Assembly: GCA_045591095.1 (NCBI GenBank)
Contig: JAZNSF010000044.1
Coordinates: 1-38,353 of the forward strand
Direction of reading: 5' to 3'
DNA length: 38,353 nucleotides
DNA from: SIG440 sp045591095
Lineage (GTDB): Bacteria; Bacillota; Clostridia; Monoglobales; Monoglobaceae
Under the pieces are notes generated by a model. The model was not told the DNA's origin and did not search any database. It saw only the letters and a program-made list of their open reading frames with translations. A program made the position numbers and the translations under genes. This document shows positions 15,317 to 21,540 of this stretch, one piece after another (within the stretch, counting starts at the first letter, position 1; every line of letters begins with the position of its first letter).

Positions 15317-15769
15317 TTATTTTTCATTTTCACGCCCGATTCTTAAAGCTGTAAGGATAACAGAGGCTTCGGCTTCGGTCATATCATAAACTAAATTAAT
15401 TAAATCTTTTTTTATAGTTGATAACTCGCCGTATTTCGTTAAAGTATGAATGGTATGTCTAAAACTATCATCGGACTGTAACTTAAAAACTATATCAGCA
15501 ATGATGTCATTTTTAGGGTCGTTGACTAATTTTTCAGAAGAGGTTCTTTCCATGGGAACATCGAATCCCATTAACCAAGATTCGCTTACATTTAGAGCTT
15601 TACATATTAAATATATTCGTTCTGTATTAGGCTTAGCATACCCTGACATGTACTGACTAATTGAACTTTTTGGAATCCCTGTTTTTTCGGATAGTTCTAT
15701 TGGTTTCATACCAGCATAATTGAGTGCTATTTTTAATCTGTTTTTTAATTCGTCAATAAGGCTTGACAT
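15317..15769 (-). CDS. CI-like phage repressor (XRE helix-turn-helix)
   Basis: A 150-residue protein. An XRE DNA-binding domain (IELSEKTGIPKSSISQYMSGYAKPN, recognition helix SSISQYMSG) fills the first 65 residues. The C-terminal half has no S24 protease motif, so it is not a self-cleaving repressor; release from lysogeny would need another signal. It is transcribed away from the cro-like gene and is preceded by overlapping operators. The ATG at 15769 is used here; an in-frame GTG at 15784 is possible, and neither has a strong ribosome site. It probably keeps the early rightward genes silent. Confidence 0.82.
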   Translation of the reverse strand: MSSLIDELKNRLKIALNYAGMKPIELSEKTGIPKSSISQYMSGYAKPNTERIYLICKALNVSESWLMGFDVPMERTSSEKLVNDPKNDIIADIVFKLQSDDSFRHTIHTLTKYGELSTIKKDLINLVYDMTEAEASVILTALRIGRENEK

Positions 15770-15795
15770 CTTTGAAATCACCAACCTTTTTTTTT

Positions 15796-15885
15796 ATCAT
15801 AATACAAAAATGTTAAAATGTCAATAAAAATGTTTAATTTTTTTAAACAAAAAGTGTTGACAAATAAGTTTAAAAATGTTAAACT
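15796..15885. promoter_or_regulatory. Divergent PRM/PR-like promoters and operators
   Basis: Leftward promoter for the repressor: TTGACA (15824-15819), 17-bp spacer, TATGAT (15801-15796). Rightward promoter for the cro-like gene: TTGACA (15857-15862), 17-bp spacer, TAAACT (15880-15885). Two dyads have matching half-sites: TGTTTAA/TTAAACA (15831-15837, 15843-15849) between the promoters, and AGTTTAA/TTAAACT (15867-15873, 15879-15885) overlapping the rightward -10. A third, partial site (TGTTAAAATGTCAA) lies on the leftward promoter. The layout is that of a lysis-lysogeny switch. Confidence 0.8.
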
Positions 15886-15931
15886 ATTTATGTAAGAGCT
15901 TACAAATAAGTAAAAAGGAGGAATATGAACT

Positions 15932-16147
15932 ATGAGTTTTAATTTTAAACGTTTACGCGGAAAAATTATTGAAAAGTACGGCTCTCAGGCTAAATTTGCT
16001 GAAAGTTTAGGTGTTTCACAAAATTCATTATCTAGGAAAATGAATAATAAAACCCGTTTTTCAAGTAATGATGTTATTAAAATTAAGGAGCTGTTAGGCA
16101 TACCAGATAATGAAATAAATTCCTATTTTTTTAACATGGAAGTTTAA
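15932..16147 (+). CDS. Cro-like regulator (DUF739-type)
   Basis: A 71-residue small DNA-binding protein. FKRLRGKIIEKYGSQAKFAESLGVSQNSLSRKMNNKTRF matches the DUF739/Cro-like phage family, with a helix-turn-helix at about residues 19-45. It is the first rightward gene, divergent from the repressor, with an AAAGGAGG site 10 nt before the ATG. It likely competes for the same TTTAA-type operators to allow early expression. Confidence 0.82.
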   Translation: MSFNFKRLRGKIIEKYGSQAKFAESLGVSQNSLSRKMNNKTRFSSNDVIKIKELLGIPDNEINSYFFNMEV

Positions 16148-16179
16148 TTATATTAAACTATAGAAGGGAGAAACGTAAA

Positions 16180-16410
16180 ATGCAAGAAAAACCACACATT
16201 TGCACCATAGACCAATTGGCAAAGGAAACAAACATATCAGCCTATACTATTCGTAAATGGGTAAAAAGCGGAGAACTGAAACATATCCGCAGCGGTATAA
16301 AATATTTAATCAACTATGACGTTTTTATGTCATTCTTGAACGGTACAGAAACAGAATCCGGAGAAACAAAAGAAAAAGTATCGGGAATACGCCCGGTAAT
16401 GAGCTTGTAA
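16180..16410 (+). CDS. Excisionase-like DNA-binding protein
   Basis: A 76-residue protein with the MerR-like winged helix of the excisionase (HTH_17) family: CTIDQLAKETNISAYTIRKWVKSGELKHIRSG, then KYLINYDVFMSFLNG. The conserved order 'helix-turn-helix, W, I-x-x-G-x-K/R-Y-x-I' is clear. It probably bends att DNA to help the integrase excise the element. It has an AGGGAG site and sits second in the early rightward operon. Confidence 0.78.
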   Translation: MQEKPHICTIDQLAKETNISAYTIRKWVKSGELKHIRSGIKYLINYDVFMSFLNGTETESGETKEKVSGIRPVMSL

Positions 16411-16422
16411 AGGAGAATTGAA

Positions 16423-16722
16423 ATGGAAAACAACGAAAGAAAATTATCTAATTTACTTGATGATATTGGACGCGCATCAGAAACACTGAACAAAGCAAAA
16501 TATGCTGCAGACAAAATAGCCAATTATTTTGGTGTTATTTTGAGTAGTGGTAACGAGGGGTTGATTTTAAGTACTTTTGACACGCAAAGGACAGCATCAA
16601 ACATTTTGGAAGATTATTTATGCGAGCTTAAAGAGATTATTCAATCTACAGAAAAAGTTGTTGAAGAATTGCACCAAGAGGCAAAATCTCGCCTGGAGGA
16701 ACAGGACAATGAAAAGAACTAA
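16423..16722 (+). CDS. Hypothetical helical phage protein (99 aa)
   Basis: I do not recognise this protein. It starts 12 nt after the excisionase gene, with an AAGGAG site. It is acidic and strongly alpha-helical in appearance: two long charged helices flank a short hydrophobic, glycine-rich stretch (NYFGVILSSGNEGLIL). The second half (EDYLCELKEIIQSTEKVVEEL) looks like a coiled coil. The small early position suggests a regulatory or accessory role. The 3' end overlaps the next ORF by 14 bp. Confidence 0.6.
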   Translation: MENNERKLSNLLDDIGRASETLNKAKYAADKIANYFGVILSSGNEGLILSTFDTQRTASNILEDYLCELKEIIQSTEKVVEELHQEAKSRLEEQDNEKN

Positions 16723-16858
16723 AATACTGCTTATAAACGCCATATTTTGGTTGATATGTATGAAAGCAAACGATTACACATTGGCGGTAATAACGTCCTT
16801 GTATTCCCTGCCGGAGCTATTCAGAAGAACGAACAAAAGGAGAGTGAAATATGAATAA
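16709..16858 (+). CDS. Small hydrophobic protein (49 aa)
   Basis: The short frame starts MKRTKILLINAIFWLICMK and has a GGAGG site about 9 nt before the ATG. It is basic at both ends with a hydrophobic N-terminal half, so it may insert in the membrane. It overlaps the gene before it by 14 bp and the gene after it by 8 bp, as expected for tightly packed early phage genes. No family is recognised. A longer in-frame extension to 16577 lies inside the previous gene and is unlikely. Confidence 0.5.
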   Translation: MKRTKILLINAIFWLICMKANDYTLAVITSLYSLPELFRRTNKRRVKYE

Positions 16859-17258
16859 ACAAAGAAAAAGCCGTGAGGCGTTTGAGGAAAAACACACTCA
16901 CGGAAAACAAAGTACCGAACATTTTGACTGTAATAATTATACCACAGACAAGGGTACTTTGTCAAATAAAAAAATACATACTGAGATTTATGGCCTTATA
17001 GGTACAGGGGAGCAGAACGCCATACATCAGAAAGAACTTGTTAAGCTCACGGGGTTATCTGTCCGTGAAATAACGATAAGCATTGAATATCTACGCCGTT
17101 CCGGCAAGGTTATTCTTTCAAGCTGTAACGGATATTTTAAGCCGGAAACAATGGCAGAGGTAAACGCACATATTAACCGGGAACGGAGCAGGGCAAAAAA
17201 TATCTTGAAAACACTTGAAACGGTTGAAGAATACAAAAAAAAGGTAGAAAGGTTATAA
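16851..17258 (+). CDS. Winged-helix phage protein, replication module (135 aa)
   Basis: The N-terminal 40 residues are polar and probably disordered. The middle, KIHTEIYGLIGTGEQNAIHQKELVKLTGLS then VREITISIEYLRRSGKVIL (about 45-93), reads as a winged helix-turn-helix, and the C-terminus is a basic helix. It has an AAAGGAG site and ends one nucleotide before the replisome-organizer gene. In many Firmicutes phages a small winged-helix protein precedes the replication initiator. A role in origin recognition or regulation is inferred. Confidence 0.65.
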   Translation: MNKQRKSREAFEEKHTHGKQSTEHFDCNNYTTDKGTLSNKKIHTEIYGLIGTGEQNAIHQKELVKLTGLSVREITISIEYLRRSGKVILSSCNGYFKPETMAEVNAHINRERSRAKNILKTLETVEEYKKKVERL

Positions 17259-17259
17259 A

Positions 17260-17604
17260 ATGGCAGAAAGAAGAATGTTCGCTAAAACAATTATAGACAG
17301 TGATGCGTTTTTAGAAATGCCCTTGTCTACACAAGCTCTATACTTTCACTTAGCAATGCGCGCGGATGATGACGGCTTTGTCAATGCACCAAAAAGAATT
17401 GTAAAGCTGATTGAGGCAAGTGAGGAAGATTTGAATACCTTGATTGACTTTAGGTATTTACTTTCTTTTGCAAGCGGTGTGATAGTTGTAAGGCATTGGA
17501 AAGTGCACAACTACATCCAAAAAGACCGATACAAAGAAACCCTTTGCACAGAAGAAAAGAAACAGCTTGAAACCGCTGGCGACAAGGGTTATAGGTATAA
17601 ATAA
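17260..17604 (+). CDS. Phage replisome organizer, N-terminal domain (short form)
   Basis: The sequence AERRMFAKTIIDSDAFLEM followed by PLSTQALYFHLAMRADDDGFV is the signature of phage replisome-organizer N-terminal domains, which bind the phage origin and recruit helicase loaders. HWKVHNYIQKDRYKETL is also typical. Relatives are usually more than twice as long, with the origin repeats inside the gene. Here a TAA stops the frame at residue 114, just before the repeats. The same frame stays open for 23 more codons including GKVRVS, a segment I associate with intact relatives. So this may be a truncated gene or a naturally minimal version. Confidence 0.8.
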   Translation: MAERRMFAKTIIDSDAFLEMPLSTQALYFHLAMRADDDGFVNAPKRIVKLIEASEEDLNTLIDFRYLLSFASGVIVVRHWKVHNYIQKDRYKETLCTEEKKQLETAGDKGYRYK

Positions 17605-17610
17605 AACTCA

Positions 17611-17760
17611 ATGTATACATATTGTATCCATTTTGGATACACAGGTAAGGTAAGAGTAAGTATAGAGTTAGAGTAAGAGTTAGGATAGAGATAGAGTAAG
17701 GTTAGGTCAGTATAGGTTAGCAGTAGAGAAAAGAAAAGAAAACTGCTGCTACTGCTGCTG
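17611..17760. other. Putative origin of replication of the element
   Basis: Next to the replisome-organizer gene, 183 bp lack a gene. They hold a perfect 10-bp palindrome ATGTATACAT (17611-17620), an 8-bp dyad TGTATCCA/TGGATACA (17623-17641), then about 75 bp of near-repeated purine-rich hexamers to heptamers (variants of GTAAG, GAGTTAG and AGAGTAAG), an A-rich GAAAAGAAAAG tract and a CTGCTG run. Iteron arrays at this position, coding for or following the replication protein, are typical origins of Firmicutes phages. Confidence 0.65.
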
Positions 17761-17787
17761 ACTTAAAACACAGAAAGGATAAAAACA

Positions 17788-18255
17788 ATGATTTTAGCAA
17801 GTAAAGAAATATCGAGGCGAAATAATCTTCCGGTACATCTGAAGTGTGAACTATGGGGAAGAGACGAATGCTCAACACGATGGTGTGTGGAACATTCCGG
17901 GCGTGTGTTCTATGCAGACACCTTTGAAGATGCAGTCGAATACATCAAGAAAAGAAAGTTGATGGGTGCAAAAAAGCTTGAGTGTATTGAAAATATAAAA
18001 CAGGACCTTTTGCAAGAGGTTGAGCGAAAGCTCAAAGAACTGCAGCACATAGAGGACATCAGAAACACAGCAGGCTACAGAAAAGCAACAGAGCTTGCCG
18101 AAATTGCCGAACAGCTTATAAATGACCGCAAGGCACAGACGATTGTGCAGGCATTAAAGCTATTGGAGATTGTAAGCCTGCAGGAGTTGGGCGAAGTCTT
18201 AGAAAGTATTGACACACATCTTGACAGTATAGATGCTGCGCTTACAGTAAAATAA
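17788..18255 (+). CDS. Hypothetical phage protein (155 aa)
   Basis: Not recognised. The first 60 residues (CELWGRDECSTRWCVEHSGRVFYADTFEDA...) could be a small beta-rich domain. From about residue 68 on it is one long charged helical region (IKQDLLQEVERKLKELQHIED, then AEIAEQLINDRKAQTIVQALKLLEIV), likely a coiled coil. Two cysteines in DECSTRWC are close but no zinc motif is complete. It sits right after the origin region, where phages often encode replication accessory factors. The ribosome site AAAGGA is about 9 nt from the ATG. Confidence 0.6.
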   Translation: MILASKEISRRNNLPVHLKCELWGRDECSTRWCVEHSGRVFYADTFEDAVEYIKKRKLMGAKKLECIENIKQDLLQEVERKLKELQHIEDIRNTAGYRKATELAEIAEQLINDRKAQTIVQALKLLEIVSLQELGEVLESIDTHLDSIDAALTVK

Positions 18256-18263
18256 AATCACCG

Positions 18264-18340
18264 GGAGCAGCTGCAACCCCTTTGAGCCATAATAGGCTGT
18301 CTACCACAAAGGGACTGCTCCAAAGGTGTTGGAGCACCTT
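18264..18340 (+). ncRNA. Candidate structured RNA with mutually exclusive hairpins
   Basis: Nested pairings are visible: outer stem GGAGCAG (18264-18270) with CTGCTCC (18315-18321); inside it CCCTTTG (18278-18284) with CAAAGGG (18307-18313); inside that AGCC (18285-18288) with GGCT (18295-18298). Downstream, GCTCCAA (18317-18323) can pair perfectly with TTGGAGC (18329-18335), and AAGGTG (18323-18328) with CACCTT (18335-18340). The second competes with both the outer stem and the third. All stems are perfect. It lies in the 240-bp gap before the sigma-like gene. Function is unknown; switch-like regulation is an inference. Confidence 0.5.
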
Positions 18341-18406
18341 ATAATTGATATGCTAAACATACCTACATAGAACGGAAAAAATGAATACTGGACAGATATA
18401 AAAAAA

Positions 18407-18427
18407 GAGAGGGTTTACCACCCTCTC
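18407..18427 (-). terminator. Minus-strand terminator-like hairpin
   Basis: GAGAGGG (18407-18413) pairs with CCCTCTC (18421-18427). On the minus strand the stem is followed by TTTTTTT; on the plus strand it is not. No annotated minus-strand gene ends here, so it would stop antisense transcription from within the sigma-like gene, or it may act only as a plus-strand RNA hairpin. Confidence 0.5.
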
Positions 18428-18495
18428 AATTCAACCGCTGCTATGGATAATATGCGGTTATGCCTGCAGGAATATTATACCAAAGGGGCGGTAAA

Positions 18496-19209
18496 ATGTC
18501 AACAGTTGAGGAAATTGTTATTGATATTCAAAACGGAGCAGACCGCAAAAATGAGCTTTACACGGCTATATATAGATTGCTTTATAAACTGTGCTTTAAA
18601 TATTTGCGGCTTGCATTTGACTTTGGATGGGGAATGGACGATTTAATGTCTGCAGCGTGGATAGGTGTTGAAAAACTTATAAAAGACTTTGACCCGGACA
18701 AAGGCTATAAGTTTATTACATACCTGAAATTCTATACAAGCAATACTATCAGGGAATTTTTAGGGATACGCAGCGGAAAGAAACCACAGCACAATATATC
18801 ACTTGATGAAGAGATAGCGGGAAAAGACGGTACATTTTATGGGGATTCAATAGAAGACAAAAGAAGTGCAGAAATGTTTGAGGATGTAGAAAATACCGCA
18901 TATTATAAGACATTGCTTGACGAGGTAGACAAACTATCACCTGAACAATGCGAGGCGGTAAAGCGGCATTTTTTTAAGAATGAGACGTTGGAGAGTATTG
19001 GCAAATCTCACGGCGTTACAAAAGAAAGTGTCCGACAACATGAAAAGAAAGCACTTAGAAATTTAAGGCGTAACCAAAAGGTAAGGGAGTGCTATCGTGA
19101 GGACTTTGCTTATAGGCACATCGGGGTTACTGCTTTTAATAATATGTGGACAAGCTCAACCGAGTGGGCAGCATTAAAAATTATAGAGCTTGAAAAACAA
19201 AACTATTAA
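18496..19209 (+). CDS. Sigma-70-like factor of the element
   Basis: A 237-residue protein with a sigma region 2-like segment (DDLMSAAWIGVEKLIKDFDP then YKFITYLKFYTSNTIREFLG, about residues 50-95) and a region 4-like helix-turn-helix (LSPEQCEAVKRHFFKNETLE, HGVTKESVRQHEKKALRNLRR, about 150-195). Phage sigma-like factors of this kind usually switch on late genes. The start chosen (ATG after AAAGGGGCGG) gives MSTVEEIV; in-frame upstream starts at 18460 are less well placed. It sits between the replication and morphogenesis genes, the expected place for a late activator. Confidence 0.78.
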   Translation: MSTVEEIVIDIQNGADRKNELYTAIYRLLYKLCFKYLRLAFDFGWGMDDLMSAAWIGVEKLIKDFDPDKGYKFITYLKFYTSNTIREFLGIRSGKKPQHNISLDEEIAGKDGTFYGDSIEDKRSAEMFEDVENTAYYKTLLDEVDKLSPEQCEAVKRHFFKNETLESIGKSHGVTKESVRQHEKKALRNLRRNQKVRECYREDFAYRHIGVTAFNNMWTSSTEWAALKIIELEKQNY

Positions 19210-19241
19210 TAAATATTAACATTTTGAAAGGGGGTGAAATT

Positions 19242-19757
19242 TTGACAAGAGACGAGTTAAGGGGAATAGTCGAAGGTATTACAGATGAACAGTTAAAGCA
19301 AATTCTTGACATTAACTCTGCAGATATAGGAAAAGCAAAGGGCAGTTTTAAGGAAATGCAACAGCAGCTTGAAGAGGCTAACCGAAAATTGGCAGAGGGA
19401 GAAAACCTTCAGGCACAGCTTGACGAGGCAAAGCAGAGGTTGACAGAGTATGAAGGAAGAGAGGCTGACCGTGCTCTCAGTGAAAGATTTTCAGCTGTGA
19501 GCCGTGAGGATAATTTTATTAATGAACTAACAAGGCAGGGAATTGAGAACGAGTTCAGGGCAGCTCTCCAGGACAAGGACAACAAGGATAAGGCTGATGC
19601 TGACATATACCAGAGCATTGTTGATGGCAGGGATAATATTTTAATACCTGACGGCGGTATACCTAAAATAGTTGCAGTTGGTCCTACTGTCGGGGGCGGC
19701 AGTTTTGCAACGGATGAAAATGAAGTGCGTGAGATAATGGGATTGCCTTCACTGTAA
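19242..19757 (+). CDS. Phage scaffold protein (GP20 family)
   Basis: A 171-residue internal scaffold. It starts TRDELRGIVEGITDEQLKQI, continues with a charged coiled coil (MQQQLEEANRKLAEG, LDEAKQRLTEYEG, about 35-75) and ends EVREIMGLPSL. In GP20-type scaffolds the helical core sets procapsid shape and the short C-terminal tail usually docks to the coat protein. The TTG start follows AAAGGGGGTG. In normal phages the major capsid gene comes next; here it is missing. The frame is intact and looks expressible. Confidence 0.85.
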   Translation: MTRDELRGIVEGITDEQLKQILDINSADIGKAKGSFKEMQQQLEEANRKLAEGENLQAQLDEAKQRLTEYEGREADRALSERFSAVSREDNFINELTRQGIENEFRAALQDKDNKDKADADIYQSIVDGRDNILIPDGGIPKIVAVGPTVGGGSFATDENEVREIMGLPSL

Positions 19758-19841
19758 AAATATACGCATTAAAGGCGGTGGTTAAAATGTGGTATTAACT
19801 TAAATCGGGGACCATTACAAAAAAAGAAAGAGGGTGAGAGA
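19758..19841 (+). other. Probable deletion scar: orphan ribosome site and start
   Basis: After the scaffold stop, AAAGGCGGTGG (19771-19781) precedes ATG TGG TAT TAA (19787-19798), a start codon with a stop three codons later. This is where a major capsid gene would begin in related phages. The simplest reading is that the capsid gene was deleted, leaving its translation signal. Confidence 0.45.
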
Positions 19842-20003
19842 GTGAGTGAATATAAGGGCAGAATGATAGGCCGTGCAGAACTTCCCAATGGTGAGGAAAT
19901 GTGTATCAGTCAGGTGCAACACGCTACGGCCACCGACTACGAAATTCAGGATATGGATAAGCGTGCAGAATTTGAAAAGCGAAAAGCCGAACAATCAAAA
20001 TAA
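19842..20003 (+). CDS. Small hypothetical phage protein (53 aa)
   Basis: GTG start with an AGAGGGTGAG site five bases upstream. The protein begins VSEYKGRMIGRAELPNGEEM and ends in a highly charged helix (DMDKRAEFEKRKAEQSK). It is between the scaffold and the 232-residue gene, in the position of small head-associated genes. No family is recognised. Intact frame and good ribosome site favour a real gene. Confidence 0.55.
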   Translation: MSEYKGRMIGRAELPNGEEMCISQVQHATATDYEIQDMDKRAEFEKRKAEQSK

Positions 20004-20032
20004 AATTAAGATAACAAAGGAGAGTAAGACAA

Positions 20033-20731
20033 ATGAATAAAATCAATCATAAACCTGCACAGGATATAATTTGCGATATTATCTTGCGCATCAAAAAGCA
20101 GGTCGAAACTGCTTTAAAGTACAAAGAACAGAAAGTTAATTATGAAATGGATAACAGATTGGCTGAAGAGTTCCGCAGTACAAAGATTGCTGAAATCAAT
20201 TCTGCATATCAGGCAGAGCTGCAGGGCACAAGAGCCTTTATTGCTGAAAAGTTAGAGGCAGTCGCAGACCTTGAGGCGGAAACCGAAAATATTCTTGACT
20301 TTGATGTGCCGGAGTTCACGGAAACACTTACGGCCGTAAATACGGCAAAGGGCAAACTACCTGAGGCGGTTATTTACGGAATCAGAGACAAATTCAAAGG
20401 CAATTACCAGGTAATGACTACAATCAAGGCAGCATTTGAGGGATTTGGAATTGACCTTAAACCGTATAAGTTTAACGATTACACAGAGCCGGCAAAGGAA
20501 TGTATTGCTAGACTGATTATCAATGCACAGAACATTGAAACAAGCGAGGACACATCTTTCATCAGTCTTGAGGAACTGCTCAATGATGTTGTTTACTTTG
20601 GCAGATGCAGAGGTATGGTCTTTAGTGATGACTTTGCAAGTTTGCCCACCCATATATCAGATGCAGTTGACAAAATAAAAGACGATGTACAAACACAGAT
20701 TGCACGTCAGGTAATGGGGTTGCCTAATTAA
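20033..20731 (+). CDS. Hypothetical head-region protein with scaffold-like C-terminus (232 aa)
   Basis: Not recognised as a family. It is mostly helical: a charged coiled-coil-like stretch (about residues 20-85) with KVNYEMDNRLAEEFRSTKIA, then a compact region and a final helix ending RQVMGLPN. The C-terminal MGLP motif closely resembles the end of the scaffold protein encoded two genes earlier (REIMGLPSL), the part expected to dock to coat protein. A capsid-binding or assembly role is therefore plausible but inferred. It has a good AAAGGAGAG site and sits between the 53-residue ORF and the minor capsid gene. Confidence 0.6.
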   Translation: MNKINHKPAQDIICDIILRIKKQVETALKYKEQKVNYEMDNRLAEEFRSTKIAEINSAYQAELQGTRAFIAEKLEAVADLEAETENILDFDVPEFTETLTAVNTAKGKLPEAVIYGIRDKFKGNYQVMTTIKAAFEGFGIDLKPYKFNDYTEPAKECIARLIINAQNIETSEDTSFISLEELLNDVVYFGRCRGMVFSDDFASLPTHISDAVDKIKDDVQTQIARQVMGLPN

Positions 20732-20793
20732 TAAATAATTGTGTTTGCATAAAATATTGTATTTGTCATAAAGACAAAACTAGGAGGTAGTTT

Positions 20794-21153
20794 TTGGCAC
20801 AAAGCGGAGGAATGACCTTCAAATTTGAATCAGCTCGCACCGAAGAAATACTCAAAAAAAGGGGTCTTGAAAAGGGTGGCATAGTTCAGCAGTATGTTGA
20901 TAGTGAGGTTATGAGATATATGCAACCATATATGCCTAAACTTACCGGAATAATGATTGAAAGTATGGTTATTGCGACCGATATTGGCAGCGGTGAGGTC
21001 GTTGTCAATACACCTTACGCAAAAAAACGAAGCAAGGTCGCAAGAAACAACGGTCAAAGAGGTCCACACTTTTTTGAACGAATGAAAGTAGACCACAAGG
21101 ACGATATTTTAAACGGTGCTGCAAAAATATCAGGGGCCAAACCTGGTAGATAA
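20794..21153 (+). CDS. Minor capsid / head-tail connector protein (Minor_capsid_2 type)
   Basis: A 119-residue protein resembling the phage minor capsid protein 2 family, now thought to be a head-tail joining component. Supporting motifs are YMQPYMPKLTGIMIESM (the 'PYxP-x-x-TG' block), VVVNTPYAKKRS and GPHFFERMKVDHKDDILNGAAK near the C-terminus. The start is a TTG after a perfect AGGAGG; there is no ATG until residue 7. Its usual neighbours (portal, minor capsid 1 and 3, tail tube) are absent. Confidence 0.78.
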   Translation: MAQSGGMTFKFESARTEEILKKRGLEKGGIVQQYVDSEVMRYMQPYMPKLTGIMIESMVIATDIGSGEVVVNTPYAKKRSKVARNNGQRGPHFFERMKVDHKDDILNGAAKISGAKPGR

Positions 21154-21189
21154 TTTATAAAAAAGTTTACATTTTAGGAGGATAATATA

Positions 21190-21540
21190 ATGGCTAAATT
21201 TGAGTTAAAAAAGAATTCCGCGTCATTGGATATTTGCGGTAAGGTGTATGAAATAGCATTAACAAATGATGTAATTTGTGCTTGTGACCGCTTGAAGAAT
21301 GATGCAACAGAGGCTTTGCCGAAATTAAAACAGGCAAGCAGCTCTACAGAGGTTGTTGAGGGTGTTTATAATCTTTTGGTAGAGGGCATAGAAAACATTA
21401 TAGGCAAAGGGGCTGTTAGTGAGATTTTTGGTGATACTCCGATTACTTTACTTGACCTTACGGATATTATTCTGTATATTCGCAGCGAAATCGGTGCAGT
21501 TTTCCAGAAAAAAACACAGGGCTACAGGGGTAAAAAATGA
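21190..21540 (+). CDS. Tail assembly chaperone (lambda gpG-like role)
   Basis: A 116-residue protein between the head-joining gene and the Gp15 gene, in the place of tail assembly chaperones. FELKKNSASLDICGKVYEIAL at the start and a helical remainder fit the DUF6673-like phage family. These proteins coat the tape measure before tube polymerisation and are not in finished virions. The gene ends GGT AAA AAA TGA and overlaps the next ORF by four bases in the -1 frame (see the frameshift site). An AGGAGG site precedes the ATG. Confidence 0.7.
   Translation: MAKFELKKNSASLDICGKVYEIALTNDVICACDRLKNDATEALPKLKQASSSTEVVEGVYNLLVEGIENIIGKGAVSEIFGDTPITLLDLTDIILYIRSEIGAVFQKKTQGYRGKK
21532..21540 (+). other. 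Possible -1 frameshift site (A6 run at the G/GT junction)
   Basis: Six A residues (21532-21537) come directly before the TGA stop of the first chaperone. The Gp15 frame is -1 relative to it and begins at the same point (ATGA overlap). A one-base backward slip on AAA AAA would fuse the two proteins, as in lambda G/GT. Simple stop-start coupling is the alternative. Confidence 0.45.
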
